Source of the DNA: Bradyrhizobium guangdongense
Lineage (GTDB): Bacteria > Pseudomonadota > Alphaproteobacteria > Rhizobiales > Xanthobacteraceae
Direction: 5' to 3'
DNA length: 48,074 nucleotides
Assembly: GCF_006483445.1 (NCBI RefSeq)
Contig: NZ_PPPT01000038.1
Location: 1-48,074, forward strand
Shown: positions 8,189 through 17,238 of the stretch, piece after piece
How the letters are laid out: each line of letters begins with the position of its first letter
How positions within the stretch are numbered: position 1 is the first letter of the stretch
Program-made: the position numbers and the translations under genes
The notes under the pieces: generated by a model
Told to the model about the DNA's origin: nothing
The model's input: only the letters and a program-made list of their open reading frames with translations
Databases searched by the model: none

Positions 8189-9469
8189 ATGTTTGATCGT
8201 GTCTACCGGCAGCGCCTCGAAGCTGATCTGGCGCAATGGGAAGCCCGTGGCGTGATCGCGCCCGCGACTGTGGCCGCGATACGCGGCGCCCTTCCGCCTG
8301 CAACTCCCGGCCTCAACATTCCCGTGGTGATCGGCATCGTCGGCGGCCTTCTGATCGCGGCGGCGTTCCTGGCCTTCGTCGCCGCGCACTGGATGGAGAT
8401 CGCGCGGCTGTCGCGGATGGGAATCCTCAGTGCCGGCATCGTTGCATCCAACGGGCTCGGGGCATGGTTCGCCCGCACCGAACGGCCGATCCTTGCCGAC
8501 CTCTGCGCCAGCGTCGGCGCGGTCATTTTCGGGGCCGGTATCGCGCTGGTCGGCCAGATGTATCACCTCGGCGACGATTTTGCCGGCGGCATGCTGTTGT
8601 GGGCGGTGGGTGCGCTCGGCGCGGCCGCGCTGACCGGCTCGCGCGGTGCGCTTGCGGTGGCGCTTGCCGCGGCGAGCATCTGGACTTGTCTCCGCATCGC
8701 CGAGATCCAGGACGGCCCGCACCTTCCGTTCGTCGTGTTCTGGCTCGCTGCAGGCGCCCTTGCCCTGATCTGGAATTCCCGCGTCGCCGCACATCTCGTC
8801 GCGCTGGCGGCGCTGCCATGGTGGATTGCGACGGCAACCCAGGTGATCCTGTTCGACCTCGCGCCGTTCTTCATCCTTGCCAACGGCGCTGCCTTGCTGC
8901 TGGGCGGCGGGATGGCGCTGACCGCAACGCCGTGGCAGCGGGCGCGTGATGCCGGCGGCGTTTTGGCGAACTACGGCGCGTTCCTGCTCGCCGGCGTCGC
9001 CGCCATGGAGGTAATCGTTGCCAACGACATGCTCCGGCCTGGGTCGGATGCCAGCCTCCAGCCGGCATGGACCATCGCCTGCGGCGTCGCCGCGACGATC
9101 GCAGCCTTCGCCGTCGGCGCGCTGCGGCGACAGGCTGGTGCGGCTTTTGCCGGCGCCGCGATGGCGCTGATGCTGGTCGCGGCAATCGTGTGGCCGTTGC
9201 GCACCTTGGGCGAGCCATTAGGTGAGCCTTGGCCTGGCTATGCCGTGGTGCTCGGCGCCATGCTTTGCCTCGTCGTGTCAGGCATGTTCGATGGCAGCCG
9301 CGCGCGGACGGTCGCCGGCTGGCTCGGCATCGCCGGCGCGATTGCCGGCATCACCTGGGCCGTCAAGGGCTCGCTGCTGCGCCGCTCCGCCTTTCTCGCA
9401 GCCGCAGGTGTCGTTGCGATCGCGATGGCGGCGGCGCTCAACCGCCTGCTGCCGAGGAGCGAGACATGA
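8189..9469 (+). CDS. DUF2157 polytopic membrane protein
   Basis: The 426-residue protein opens with a soluble segment (FDRVYRQRLEADLAQWEARG, 2-21, then GVIAP) typical of the DUF2157 N terminus, followed by about ten to twelve hydrophobic helices up to the C terminus. The family has no established function; its members usually sit beside GDYXXLXY proteins, as here. The ATG of the next gene overlaps this stop codon (ATGA), so the two are translationally coupled and probably form a membrane complex. That last point is inference from coupling and from the recurrent pairing. Confidence 0.85.
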   Translation: MFDRVYRQRLEADLAQWEARGVIAPATVAAIRGALPPATPGLNIPVVIGIVGGLLIAAAFLAFVAAHWMEIARLSRMGILSAGIVASNGLGAWFARTERPILADLCASVGAVIFGAGIALVGQMYHLGDDFAGGMLLWAVGALGAAALTGSRGALAVALAAASIWTCLRIAEIQDGPHLPFVVFWLAAGALALIWNSRVAAHLVALAALPWWIATATQVILFDLAPFFILANGAALLLGGGMALTATPWQRARDAGGVLANYGAFLLAGVAAMEVIVANDMLRPGSDASLQPAWTIACGVAATIAAFAVGALRRQAGAAFAGAAMALMLVAAIVWPLRTLGEPLGEPWPGYAVVLGAMLCLVVSGMFDGSRARTVAGWLGIAGAIAGITWAVKGSLLRRSAFLAAAGVVAIAMAAALNRLLPRSET

Positions 9470-10065
9470 CCGAGATCGGCAGTTTCCTGCAGCGCATCCC
9501 AAAAGTCGCCCTGTTCGCAGCCGTCGCTATAATTCAGTTCGCGCTTTTGGCCGTGATGATCATCGACCGGGTGCAGATTTTGCGCGACGGCGCCGAGGTC
9601 GCGCTGCAGACGCGCCCCGTCGATCCCCGGGACATCTTTCGCGGCGACTATGTCCGTCTCGGCTATGACATCTCGGAGGTGCCCGCCGGCGCGCTGACAG
9701 GTCAGCCCGCCCAAAGCCGCACGCCGACCGTGTTCGTCAAACTGACGCCTGACAGCAACGGGCTCTACCAGGCGGTCTCGGTGCACGCGGACGCCGTTCC
9801 GGTGACGAGCCCCGAGGTGTTGATCCGTGGCCGCATCACCTCAGGCGCAAATTGCGGCCCGGCCGCTCCCCGATTCTGCGCAAAACTGCGGATCAACTAC
9901 AATCTGGAGCGCTATTTCGTCCCTCAGGGTGAGGGATTGAAACTCGAGCAGGCGCGCAACGAGCGCAAGCTGACCATCATTGCCGCGGTCACGCCGTCCG
10001 GCCGCGCCGCCATCAAGCGGCTGCTGCTTGATGGCCAGGCGGTGTATGAGGAGCCGTGGTTCTGA
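9466..10065 (+). CDS. GDYXXLXY domain membrane-anchored protein
   Basis: This 199-residue protein has an N-terminal membrane segment (about 14-33) and then the family signature GDYVRLGY after PRDIFR. The remaining part is predicted to lie outside the cytoplasmic membrane and contains a Cys pair near NCGPAAPRFCAK. Family function is unknown; it accompanies DUF2157 proteins widely. The start is ATG 9466, overlapping the previous stop by one base pair step; the longer in-frame ORF reads back into the DUF2157 gene and is not real. Confidence 0.88.
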   Translation: MTEIGSFLQRIPKVALFAAVAIIQFALLAVMIIDRVQILRDGAEVALQTRPVDPRDIFRGDYVRLGYDISEVPAGALTGQPAQSRTPTVFVKLTPDSNGLYQAVSVHADAVPVTSPEVLIRGRITSGANCGPAAPRFCAKLRINYNLERYFVPQGEGLKLEQARNERKLTIIAAVTPSGRAAIKRLLLDGQAVYEEPWF

Positions 10066-10096
10066 GAACGATGGTCGTATTTAGGTTGGCAATCGA

Positions 10097-10405
10097 TCAC
10101 GCCGCCGGCTTAGCGTCACGCGCCGGCGCGATCTTACGGAACGCAGCACCCAGTTCGTCCTCGGCTCGCTCGAGATCATACTGTGTCTGGATGCCCATCC
10201 AGAACGCGGCCGAGGTGCCGAAATATCTGCCAAGCCGGAGTGCGGTGTCAGCGGTCACGGGGGTTTGCTCATTGGCCAACCGCTCAATTCTCGTGAGCGG
10301 CACGCCAACGGCACGCGCCACCGCGTAGGCCGAGAGGTTGAGCGGGCCCAAAAATTCCTCGCGCAGGACCTCTCCGGGGTGAACAGGGGGAAGTTTCTTG
10401 GCCAT
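10097..10405 (-). CDS. higA: HigA-type antitoxin
   Basis: This 102-residue XRE-family protein begins KKLPPVHPGEVLREEFL, the hallmark of HigA/VapI antitoxins, then a helix-turn-helix with LSAYAVARAVGVP and RIERLANEQTPVTADTA. The C-terminal AFWMGIQTQYDL motif is also typical. It should bind and inhibit the HigB ribonuclease and repress the shared promoter. It begins 14 bases after the higB stop with GAGAGGA upstream. The toxin-first order is normal for higBA. Confidence 0.93.
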   Translation of the reverse strand: MAKKLPPVHPGEVLREEFLGPLNLSAYAVARAVGVPLTRIERLANEQTPVTADTALRLGRYFGTSAAFWMGIQTQYDLERAEDELGAAFRKIAPARDAKPAA

Positions 10406-10419
10406 GGCCGCGCGTCCTC

Positions 10420-10686
10420 TCAATGATAATCCACAATCTCGACCTCGTCCGGTCCCTGATCGCTCCACAGGAATACGATCCGCCACCGGTCGTTGATCCG
10501 GATCGAATGCTTGCCAGCGAGATCCCCTCGCAAGGCTTCCAGCCGGTTGCCCGGCGGCGCCATGAGATCAGCGCAGGGGCCGCCTTGGGCCAACACCAGA
10601 CGTACTGACACGGCTGCTCTTAGATCGAAAACGGCGCACCCGATCCGATCGTGTGACTTATGCCTGAGGAGAGCTACGCAGCCCAT
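10420..10686 (-). CDS. higB: HigB-type toxin, divergent N terminus
   Basis: The C-terminal half is classic HigB/RelE-fold ribosome-dependent mRNA interferase: PPGNRLEALRGDLAG, HSIRINDRWRI and the terminal VEIVDYH. Family proteins are usually about 92-95 residues and start MIxSFxxK; this reading gives 88 residues starting MGCVALLRHKSHDRIG, about five shorter before the conserved LRAAV segment. It may be a slightly trimmed but working toxin or one whose N terminus has decayed. Catalytic residues in the C-terminal half are present. It is transcribed with higA. Confidence 0.75.
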   Translation of the reverse strand: MGCVALLRHKSHDRIGCAVFDLRAAVSVRLVLAQGGPCADLMAPPGNRLEALRGDLAGKHSIRINDRWRIVFLWSDQGPDEVEIVDYH

Positions 10687-10721
10687 TCAACCCGGCGATT
10701 TTCGACCGGAAGGCCGATGCC

Positions 10722-10735
10722 TTAATCTGGATCAA
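10722..10735. promoter_or_regulatory. FixK/FNR-type box upstream of the caspase gene
   Basis: TTAATCTGGATCAA differs at one base from the palindrome TTGATCTGGATCAA recognised by FNR/FixK regulators in rhizobia. Its centre is 59 bases before the caspase-like start codon, which would place a start site about 40 bases downstream of the box and leave a short leader. It is too close to higB (36 bases) for ordinary activation in that direction. Confidence 0.55.
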
Positions 10736-10787
10736 GGCATCGAAGCAGAAAGCGGGATTCTGTCCTAACGACAGGGGGCACGGAACC

Positions 10788-12224
10788 ATGCATTTCAACT
10801 CGAAATTTTGCACCGCCATCGCTTTCTGGATCACGTTGATGCTGCCGCATCCCGCTGTTGCTGAACGCAGGGTCGCGCTGGTGGTCGGGAATTCCGGTTA
10901 TATGAACGTCCCACGGCTCCCGAATCCGCGCAATGACGCCAGCGACATGATCACGCGCCTCAAGGCGATGGGCTTCGATGTGGTTCCGGGGCTCGACCTC
11001 GACCGCAACCAATTTCTGAACACGCTTGCCAGCTTCGGTCGTGCCGCGGAAGGCGCGGACGTCGCGCTGTTCTTCTATGCCGGCCACGGCCTTCAAGTGA
11101 ACGGTCAGAACTATCTTGTGCCAACCGACGCGAAGGTGGAATACGAAGCAGAACTCGAGATCGCGCTGATCCCCGTTCCGCTGGTCATGCAGCAGCTCAC
11201 GCGCGGCAGCCGGGTCAATATCGTGCTTCTCGACGCCTGCCGCGACAATCCCTTTGCGAAGGATCTGTCGCGAACGCTCGGCACGCGATCGTCTTCGGCG
11301 CTCGGGCGAGGCCTGAACCGCATTCAAACCGCGTCCGGCACGTTCATCGCCTTCGCGACACAGCCCGACAACGTCGCGCAGGACGGGGCCGGCCGCAACA
11401 GTCCTTTCACGGGGGCGTTTCTGGCCAACATGGACAAACCGGGCCTGTCTCTCTCCGACCTGATGATCGAGGTGCGCAACGCGGTGATACAGGAGACCAA
11501 CGGCAAGCAGGTGCCATGGGATTCATCGTCGCTGACGGGTCGGTTCTCGTTCAAGATCGAAGGCACAGTGACAGTTGCCCCGCAGACAGGTCCGTCCCAG
11601 TCGTCTGCTCCCGTTTCTGACACGCGCACGGTCGAACTTGGCGTCTGGAATGCAATTCGCGAGTCCAGCGACGCGGCGGTGTTTCATCGTTTTCTGAAGG
11701 AGTATCCGGAAAGCCTGTTTGCGCCCCTGGCGCGCGAGCGCATCGCGGGACTGGCGGGGGAGAGAAAGGCGGCGCTGACGACACCCGGATCTCCGGCGGA
11801 ACGCACGACGGAGACCCAGCCGATCCTGCTGTCTGCGAGTTCGGTTGATCTGAAGCGAAGCCGCAACATCGAGATTGGCGGCGGTCTCGCCAGCCAGTAT
11901 GGCGCGAACGTTTTGCACAACGCACCACCTTACGGAACGAGGCCGAATGCTGCCGAATGGGTCTTTTCGGCGCCGGCCGCCGGGCGCTACCGGCTCGACA
12001 TCGAGTTTGCGGCGATGGAGGCGCGCCCGGTCAAGATCATCATCAACGGCAGGATCGTCCGCACCGACGCACTCAACGAGACAACGGGCGGCTGGTCGGA
12101 AGCAAACCAGACTTTCCGCGCACAAGGGTCTTACGACCTCAGGGGGGGCGACAACCGCATTCGGCTGGAACGCGCAAATGTGTTTCCTCACATCCGGGCC
12201 CTGCGTTTCGTGCCCGAGATGTGA
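10788..12224 (+). CDS. Secreted caspase-like (peptidase C14) protein with C-terminal carbohydrate-binding-like domain
   Basis: A signal peptide (1-25, AVA cleavage) precedes a caspase-fold domain with RVALVVGNSGY, the catalytic His in YAGHG (H100) and catalytic Cys in LLDACRDNPF (C151). Such bacterial orthocaspases cut after basic residues in known cases, but the substrate here is unknown. Residues 284-322 (VWNAIRESSD to ERIAGL) resemble the helical repeat that follows many bacterial caspases. Residues 350-475 look like a beta-sandwich of the CBM6/CBM35 type: AEWVFSAPAAGRYRLDI, then IIINGRIV, and a WSEANQTF strand. That suggests binding to sugars in the periplasm or outside. It stands alone, divergent from higBA. 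Confidence 0.88.
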   Translation: MHFNSKFCTAIAFWITLMLPHPAVAERRVALVVGNSGYMNVPRLPNPRNDASDMITRLKAMGFDVVPGLDLDRNQFLNTLASFGRAAEGADVALFFYAGHGLQVNGQNYLVPTDAKVEYEAELEIALIPVPLVMQQLTRGSRVNIVLLDACRDNPFAKDLSRTLGTRSSSALGRGLNRIQTASGTFIAFATQPDNVAQDGAGRNSPFTGAFLANMDKPGLSLSDLMIEVRNAVIQETNGKQVPWDSSSLTGRFSFKIEGTVTVAPQTGPSQSSAPVSDTRTVELGVWNAIRESSDAAVFHRFLKEYPESLFAPLARERIAGLAGERKAALTTPGSPAERTTETQPILLSASSVDLKRSRNIEIGGGLASQYGANVLHNAPPYGTRPNAAEWVFSAPAAGRYRLDIEFAAMEARPVKIIINGRIVRTDALNETTGGWSEANQTFRAQGSYDLRGGDNRIRLERANVFPHIRALRFVPEM

Positions 12225-12282
12225 ACAGGAAGCAGTGAGCCTCAACTACGCTTGGGTCAGCAGGTACCTCAGCCGGCACTGC

Positions 12283-12313
12283 CCCAAGTCCGCTTCGGGT
12301 CATGAGCCGTCAA
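12283..12313. repeat. Short fragment of a dispersed intergenic repeat
   Basis: The phrase agtccgcttcgggtcatgag resembles the opening of the repeats at 39759, 40444, 42681 and 46028 (gtccgct then gggtca). Only about 20 bases are shared. It lies in the 195-base gap between the convergent caspase and TauE/SafE genes, where I see nothing else. Confidence 0.4.
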
Positions 12314-12419
12314 TAAAGGCCAAGCGGGGCGACTTCCGCTTTGTCCTCAGAAGCTGACACTTGCGAGGACACGCCCCAGGGAAGACTCCGCTGCACATGA
12401 GTGCCTATACACCGCAATC

Positions 12420-13187
12420 TCAGGCCAACTGCTTCACCGCAGCCGAGATCATCACCAGCCCGCCGGTGATGACGGCAGCATCCAGGATCGCGGTGTGGAT
12501 GTGCACCGGCATCCGCTCGACGAAGGCTTTTGCGAGGAAGGCGCCGGGGATCGCGATGCCGCCGATCAGGAGCGCGAAGGCCAGCACTTGCGCGGTCACG
12601 GCACCCGCGAGGCCGAAGACGGAAATCTTGATCAGGCCGGTGCCGAGCGAGATCATCGCATCCGTCGCGATCACGGCCGCGCCTTCGAGGCCCGACGCCA
12701 TCAAGAGCGAGAGCAGGATCACGCCGGAGCCTGAGGTGCCGCCGACCAGCACGCCGTAGCCGACGGAGCCCGCGGCAAGGCCGGTGTCGCCGATCTTTAA
12801 CGAGCGACGGCGCAGCACGCGGCGCAGCGGCACGCTCAGGATCAGCATCGCGCCGATCACGAGCGCGGCGCCGGCATTGGTGAGCCGAGTGTAGCCATAG
12901 GCGCCGAGCGCCGTCGTCAAGGCCGCGCAGGCCAGCACGATCAGCGCGCGGCGGCGGTCGAAATATTTGAGATAGGCAACGGCACGGCTGGAGTTGGTGA
13001 AGATCGCTGATATTGCGATGATCGGCACCACGGGCTCGGCGCCGACCAGCGGCACCAGCACCAGCGGCATCAGGGCGCCGGTGCCGTAGCCGGCGAGACC
13101 GCCGATAACGGAAGCAAACAACGCCATCGACGCGACCAGCAGGAGCTGAAGCAGCGAGATATCGGCGAAGCCTGAAACGATGGTCAA
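12420..13187 (-). CDS. TauE/SafE family membrane permease
   Basis: The 255-residue protein has about eight hydrophobic helices in two similar halves, the layout of the TauE/SafE family of sulfite/organosulfonate exporters. The first half has FASVIGGLAGYGTGALMPLVL and the second SVGYGVLVGGTSGSGVILLS, the paired Gly-rich re-entrant motifs of the family. Substrate is not predictable. Its start codon overlaps the stop of the CCA-adding enzyme gene (ATGA), so it is the last gene of the minus-strand run. Confidence 0.87.
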   Translation of the reverse strand: MTIVSGFADISLLQLLLVASMALFASVIGGLAGYGTGALMPLVLVPLVGAEPVVPIIAISAIFTNSSRAVAYLKYFDRRRALIVLACAALTTALGAYGYTRLTNAGAALVIGAMLILSVPLRRVLRRRSLKIGDTGLAAGSVGYGVLVGGTSGSGVILLSLLMASGLEGAAVIATDAMISLGTGLIKISVFGLAGAVTAQVLAFALLIGGIAIPGAFLAKAFVERMPVHIHTAILDAAVITGGLVMISAAVKQLA

Positions 13188-14440
13188 TGTCTCCGGTCGC
13201 GACTGACGCGGGCCACGGCCTGATCGGCGATGGCAGCGAGCGCGGCCTCATCTAGTGGAAAATCCGCCGCGAGCCAAGCGTCCTCGGCCAGCGTCAACAC
13301 ATGTCCGAGCGCCGGTCCCTCCGCCATGCCGCGCGCGATGAAGTCAGCGGCCTTCAGCGGGAATTTTGGCGCAGTCCAGCGTTGCGGCAATTCGGCGAGC
13401 TCGCGCCAGCGCTGTGACGTCACATCGCCGCCGAGCCTTGCCCAGGCCAGCAACACGCGATCGTGATAGCGCTCGGGACCGAGCCGATAGACGAGACGCC
13501 GCGCACTGGCGTCGTCCTTGCTCTCGAAGCGCCACCAGCGATGGCCCATCGAATCCAGCGCCTTGGCTTCGGCATTGGAGAGCCGCAGCCGCGTCGCAAC
13601 GCGCTTGGCATCCTCGGTGACCGCGACCGTCAAGGCCGCCAGGCGCCGCGTCGCGTCGGCTTTCACGCCGAGCTCGCGCTCGATCGCGACTATGGTCGCA
13701 AGCGGCCCGGTATAGGCAACGCCGCCGATCAACGCCTGCAGCAATCCGCTGTCGGCCATCGCAAGTGCCGCGGCGGCAGCGCCGTTTGCGACCAGCAGCT
13801 TCAGCATCTCCATCCGCACCCGCTCGGCCGAGAGGCTCGCAAGGCCTGCGCGGCCGCGGATGCAGGCGAGATAGCCGTCACGATCGGGCTCGCCTTCACC
13901 GAAGGCGGCATGGATGCGAAAGAAGCGCAGGATGCGTAAGTAGTCCTCGGCAATGCGCTGGTCGGGATCGCCGATGAAGCGCACGCGGCGGGCGGCGACG
14001 TCGGCGAGGCCCCCGACATAGTCGTGCACGACGCCTGTCGCGTCGACCGAGAGCCCGTTCATGGTGAAGTCGCGCCGCTCGGCATCCCGCACCCAGTCGC
14101 GGCCGAACGCGACCGTGGCCTTGCGGCCGAAGGTCTCGGTGTCCTCGCGCAGCGTCGTCACCTCATAGGGGTGGCCGTCGATGACCAGCGTGATGGTGCC
14201 GTGGTCGATGCCGGTTGGCACGCTCTTGATGCCGGCGCTTTTGGCGCGCCTCATCACTTCCTCGGGCAAGGCTGTCGTCGCGATGTCCATATCGCCCGGC
14301 GGCAGCTTCAACAGCGCGTTGCGCACCGCGCCGCCAACCACGCGGGCTTCCTCGCCGTCGGTGTTGAGGAGCTGCAGGACACGCGCGGTGCCGCCAGCGG
14401 TCAGCCAGGGCGCATCGGCAAGCAGGCTTTCAGCGCTCAT
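13184..14440 (-). CDS. cca: CCA-adding tRNA nucleotidyltransferase
   Basis: This class II nucleotidyltransferase adds or repairs the 3' CCA end of tRNAs. Residues 36-41 (GGAVRN) and the catalytic DMD at 50-52 form the active site; later family motifs include RRDFTMNGL, FIGDPDQRIAEDYLRILRFFR, and the helical C-terminal domain. The 418-residue length is usual for alphaproteobacteria. It sits ten bases after the DUF6111 gene and overlaps the downstream permease. Its proteobacterial neighbours Nudix and DUF6111 recur next to it in related genomes to my recollection. Confidence 0.95.
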   Translation of the reverse strand: MSAESLLADAPWLTAGGTARVLQLLNTDGEEARVVGGAVRNALLKLPPGDMDIATTALPEEVMRRAKSAGIKSVPTGIDHGTITLVIDGHPYEVTTLREDTETFGRKATVAFGRDWVRDAERRDFTMNGLSVDATGVVHDYVGGLADVAARRVRFIGDPDQRIAEDYLRILRFFRIHAAFGEGEPDRDGYLACIRGRAGLASLSAERVRMEMLKLLVANGAAAAALAMADSGLLQALIGGVAYTGPLATIVAIERELGVKADATRRLAALTVAVTEDAKRVATRLRLSNAEAKALDSMGHRWWRFESKDDASARRLVYRLGPERYHDRVLLAWARLGGDVTSQRWRELAELPQRWTAPKFPLKAADFIARGMAEGPALGHVLTLAEDAWLAADFPLDEAALAAIADQAVARVSRDRRH

Positions 14441-14450
14441 GCATCAGCCC

Positions 14451-14714
14451 TTACTTCTCGACGCCCGGCACGAGCCTGCCGTTCTCGATATGAGCGGGAA
14501 CGTAGGTCGAATCCGGCGGCGCACCGGTGAAATGCGCGAGCCCGATCAGGCTCGCAATCACCAGAACCAGCGCCATCAGCGCGAGGCGCGCGACGACCGT
14601 GACCGTCCACGACGATTGCACGAACACGCCCGACCGGCTTGCGACCAGAAACAGCGCATAGACCGCGAAGGGAATGAGGAAGATTCCGATCTCGGTCAGG
14701 GCTGGCCGGATCAT
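14451..14714 (-). CDS. DUF6111 small membrane protein
   Basis: The 87-residue protein has two hydrophobic helices (about 8-25 and 40-62) followed by a short tail with HFTGAPPDSTYVPA and ENGRLVPG. I recognise this as DUF6111, found in Rhizobiales between Nudix and CCA enzyme genes. No function is known to me. It overlaps the stop of the Nudix gene by four bases. Confidence 0.8.
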   Translation of the reverse strand: MIRPALTEIGIFLIPFAVYALFLVASRSGVFVQSSWTVTVVARLALMALVLVIASLIGLAHFTGAPPDSTYVPAHIENGRLVPGVEK

Positions 14715-15385
14715 GACAAATAGATCCGCTCATACAGCACACGCAGGATTCCGGCGGTCGCGCCCCAGATGTAGCGCTCGGCGAACGGCATCGCGTAGTA
14801 GGAGCGCTCCATGCCGCGAAACTCCTTGCTGTGCACCTGGTGGTTCGCCGGGTTCATCAGGAAGGATAGCGGCACCTCGAAGGCGTCATCAACCTCGGAA
14901 TGGTTGATGGTCAGCTCAAAACCCGGCTTGACCCTGGCGACCGTCGGCAGGATGCGGAAGCCAAAACCGGTGCCGTAGAGATCGAGATAGCCGATCGGCT
15001 CGACGAAGTGGCGCGACAGCCCGACCTCTTCCTCGGCCTCGCGCAGCGCGGCGTCCTGAGGCGATGCGTCGGTGGCGTCGATCTTGCCGCCGGGAAACGC
15101 GATCTGGCCGGCGTGATCGTTGAGATGGGCGGCGCGCTGGGTCAGCAGCACGGTCGGCTCGGGCCGGTCGATGATCGGGATCAGCACGGCAGCGGGCCGC
15201 ACCGGCTGCTCGCGCGCGATGATCTCCAGCATCCGGTCGGTGCCGGGATCGCCCGACGTCGGAACGATGTTCGGATCGTACAGCGCCGCCGGAACGTCGA
15301 AGCCGAGCCGCGCCTTCGAGCGGTCGAAAAACTCCGTCGCGCCGACCGGCGCGGCGGGTCCGTTCTTCAGAATCGGCTTGCTCAA
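14711..15385 (-). CDS. Nudix hydrolase, CoA pyrophosphatase type
   Basis: The Nudix box runs from G100 to about residue 122 with REAEEEVGL carrying the metal-binding Glu residues. Just before it, the segment LLTQRAAHLNDHAGQIAFPGG is the UPF0035 signature that marks coenzyme A diphosphatases (NudL/Pcd1 type), which cut CoA to 3',5'-ADP and phosphopantetheine. The length of 224 residues fits. It overlaps both neighbours by a few bases and belongs to the DUF1285-Nudix-DUF6111-cca-permease unit. Confidence 0.9.
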   Translation of the reverse strand: MSKPILKNGPAAPVGATEFFDRSKARLGFDVPAALYDPNIVPTSGDPGTDRMLEIIAREQPVRPAAVLIPIIDRPEPTVLLTQRAAHLNDHAGQIAFPGGKIDATDASPQDAALREAEEEVGLSRHFVEPIGYLDLYGTGFGFRILPTVARVKPGFELTINHSEVDDAFEVPLSFLMNPANHQVHSKEFRGMERSYYAMPFAERYIWGATAGILRVLYERIYLS

Positions 15386-15996
15386 AGTGCCGCCCTCACC
15401 TGCTCCGCATCGGCCATGGCGAAGAACTCGCCGGCCGATTCGACGCCGAACATCGGCTGGCCATCGACCATCCGCTCCTCGCCCATGTCAACAAGGTCGT
15501 AATACAGCGCGCGTGTCACCTTGGCCCAGAGGTCAGAGCGCACGTGCAGATAGGGCGTCAGCCCGCCGTCGGCCGCCTGCTCGAAGCGGAGCCGGTGCGC
15601 GCCGTCGCACCGCACCCAATCATCGACATTGGTGCGGAAGCTCAGCACGCGCCGGTTGCCCTCGCTTTCCTTCTGCATCTCGACCGCCATGAAGGGCGCG
15701 TCGTCGACGCGGATGCCGACCTTCTCCACCGGCGTGACCAGGAAATGCTTGTCCCCTTCCCGCTTCAAGATGGTCGAGAACAGCCGCACCAGCGCCGGGC
15801 GGCCGATTGGCGTGCCCATGTAGAACCATGTACCATCGGCTGCGATTCGGATGTCGAGGTCGCCGCAAAACGGCGGATTCCACAGATGCACCGGAGGCAG
15901 GCCTTTTTTGGCGCCGGTGGTACTTCCGACAGCTTGGTTGGCGGCAGCAGTCAGCCCCTCAAGACCCTGTTTGGTGCTCTGCCCTTGGTTCGCCAT
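15382..15996 (-). CDS. DUF1285 family protein
   Basis: The 204-residue protein matches DUF1285: LWNPPFCGDLDIRIAADG, GTWFYMGTPIGRPALVRLF, LKREGDKHFLVTPVEKVGI and FRTNVDDWV. It is soluble and its biochemical role is unknown. I start it at ATG 15996 with a weak CAGGG upstream; the ORF continues to 16113 but that part lacks family similarity. It is the first gene of the minus-strand run and is divergent from moxR, an arrangement I recall in other alphaproteobacteria. Confidence 0.87.
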   Translation of the reverse strand: MANQGQSTKQGLEGLTAAANQAVGSTTGAKKGLPPVHLWNPPFCGDLDIRIAADGTWFYMGTPIGRPALVRLFSTILKREGDKHFLVTPVEKVGIRVDDAPFMAVEMQKESEGNRRVLSFRTNVDDWVRCDGAHRLRFEQAADGGLTPYLHVRSDLWAKVTRALYYDLVDMGEERMVDGQPMFGVESAGEFFAMADAEQVRAAL

Positions 15997-16239
15997 GGTT
16001 TGCCCTGACTTTGTGTTTTGGCACGATTGGTGCAGGTCTACGTTGCATATCGGCGAGCGGTTCCACCCCGGTATCACCCGGTGTGAAGTTCGCCACTTCG
16101 TGATGCCGTACATAGCCCGAAGCCGATAAGGTGGGGATAGCTTAATTCAACGAATACATGGCCTTCCTGCAAGTTTAGCATGGTGCCCATGACATGACGA
16201 TCTGAAGCAGGCCGCGCGATGCGCCGAAGGAGCTGACGG

Positions 16240-17237
<998 letters not shown>

Positions 17238-17238
<1 letters not shown>

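Noticed and set aside
5725..8190. 821-codon minus-strand ORF
   Set aside because: It runs antisense to the HAD gene, the orphan gene and the DUF2158 gene and crosses the promoter repeat; no family features.
10722..10735. FixK-type box as activator of higBA
   Set aside because: Only 36 bases separate it from higB, leaving no room for a class II promoter; repression remains possible but unsupported.
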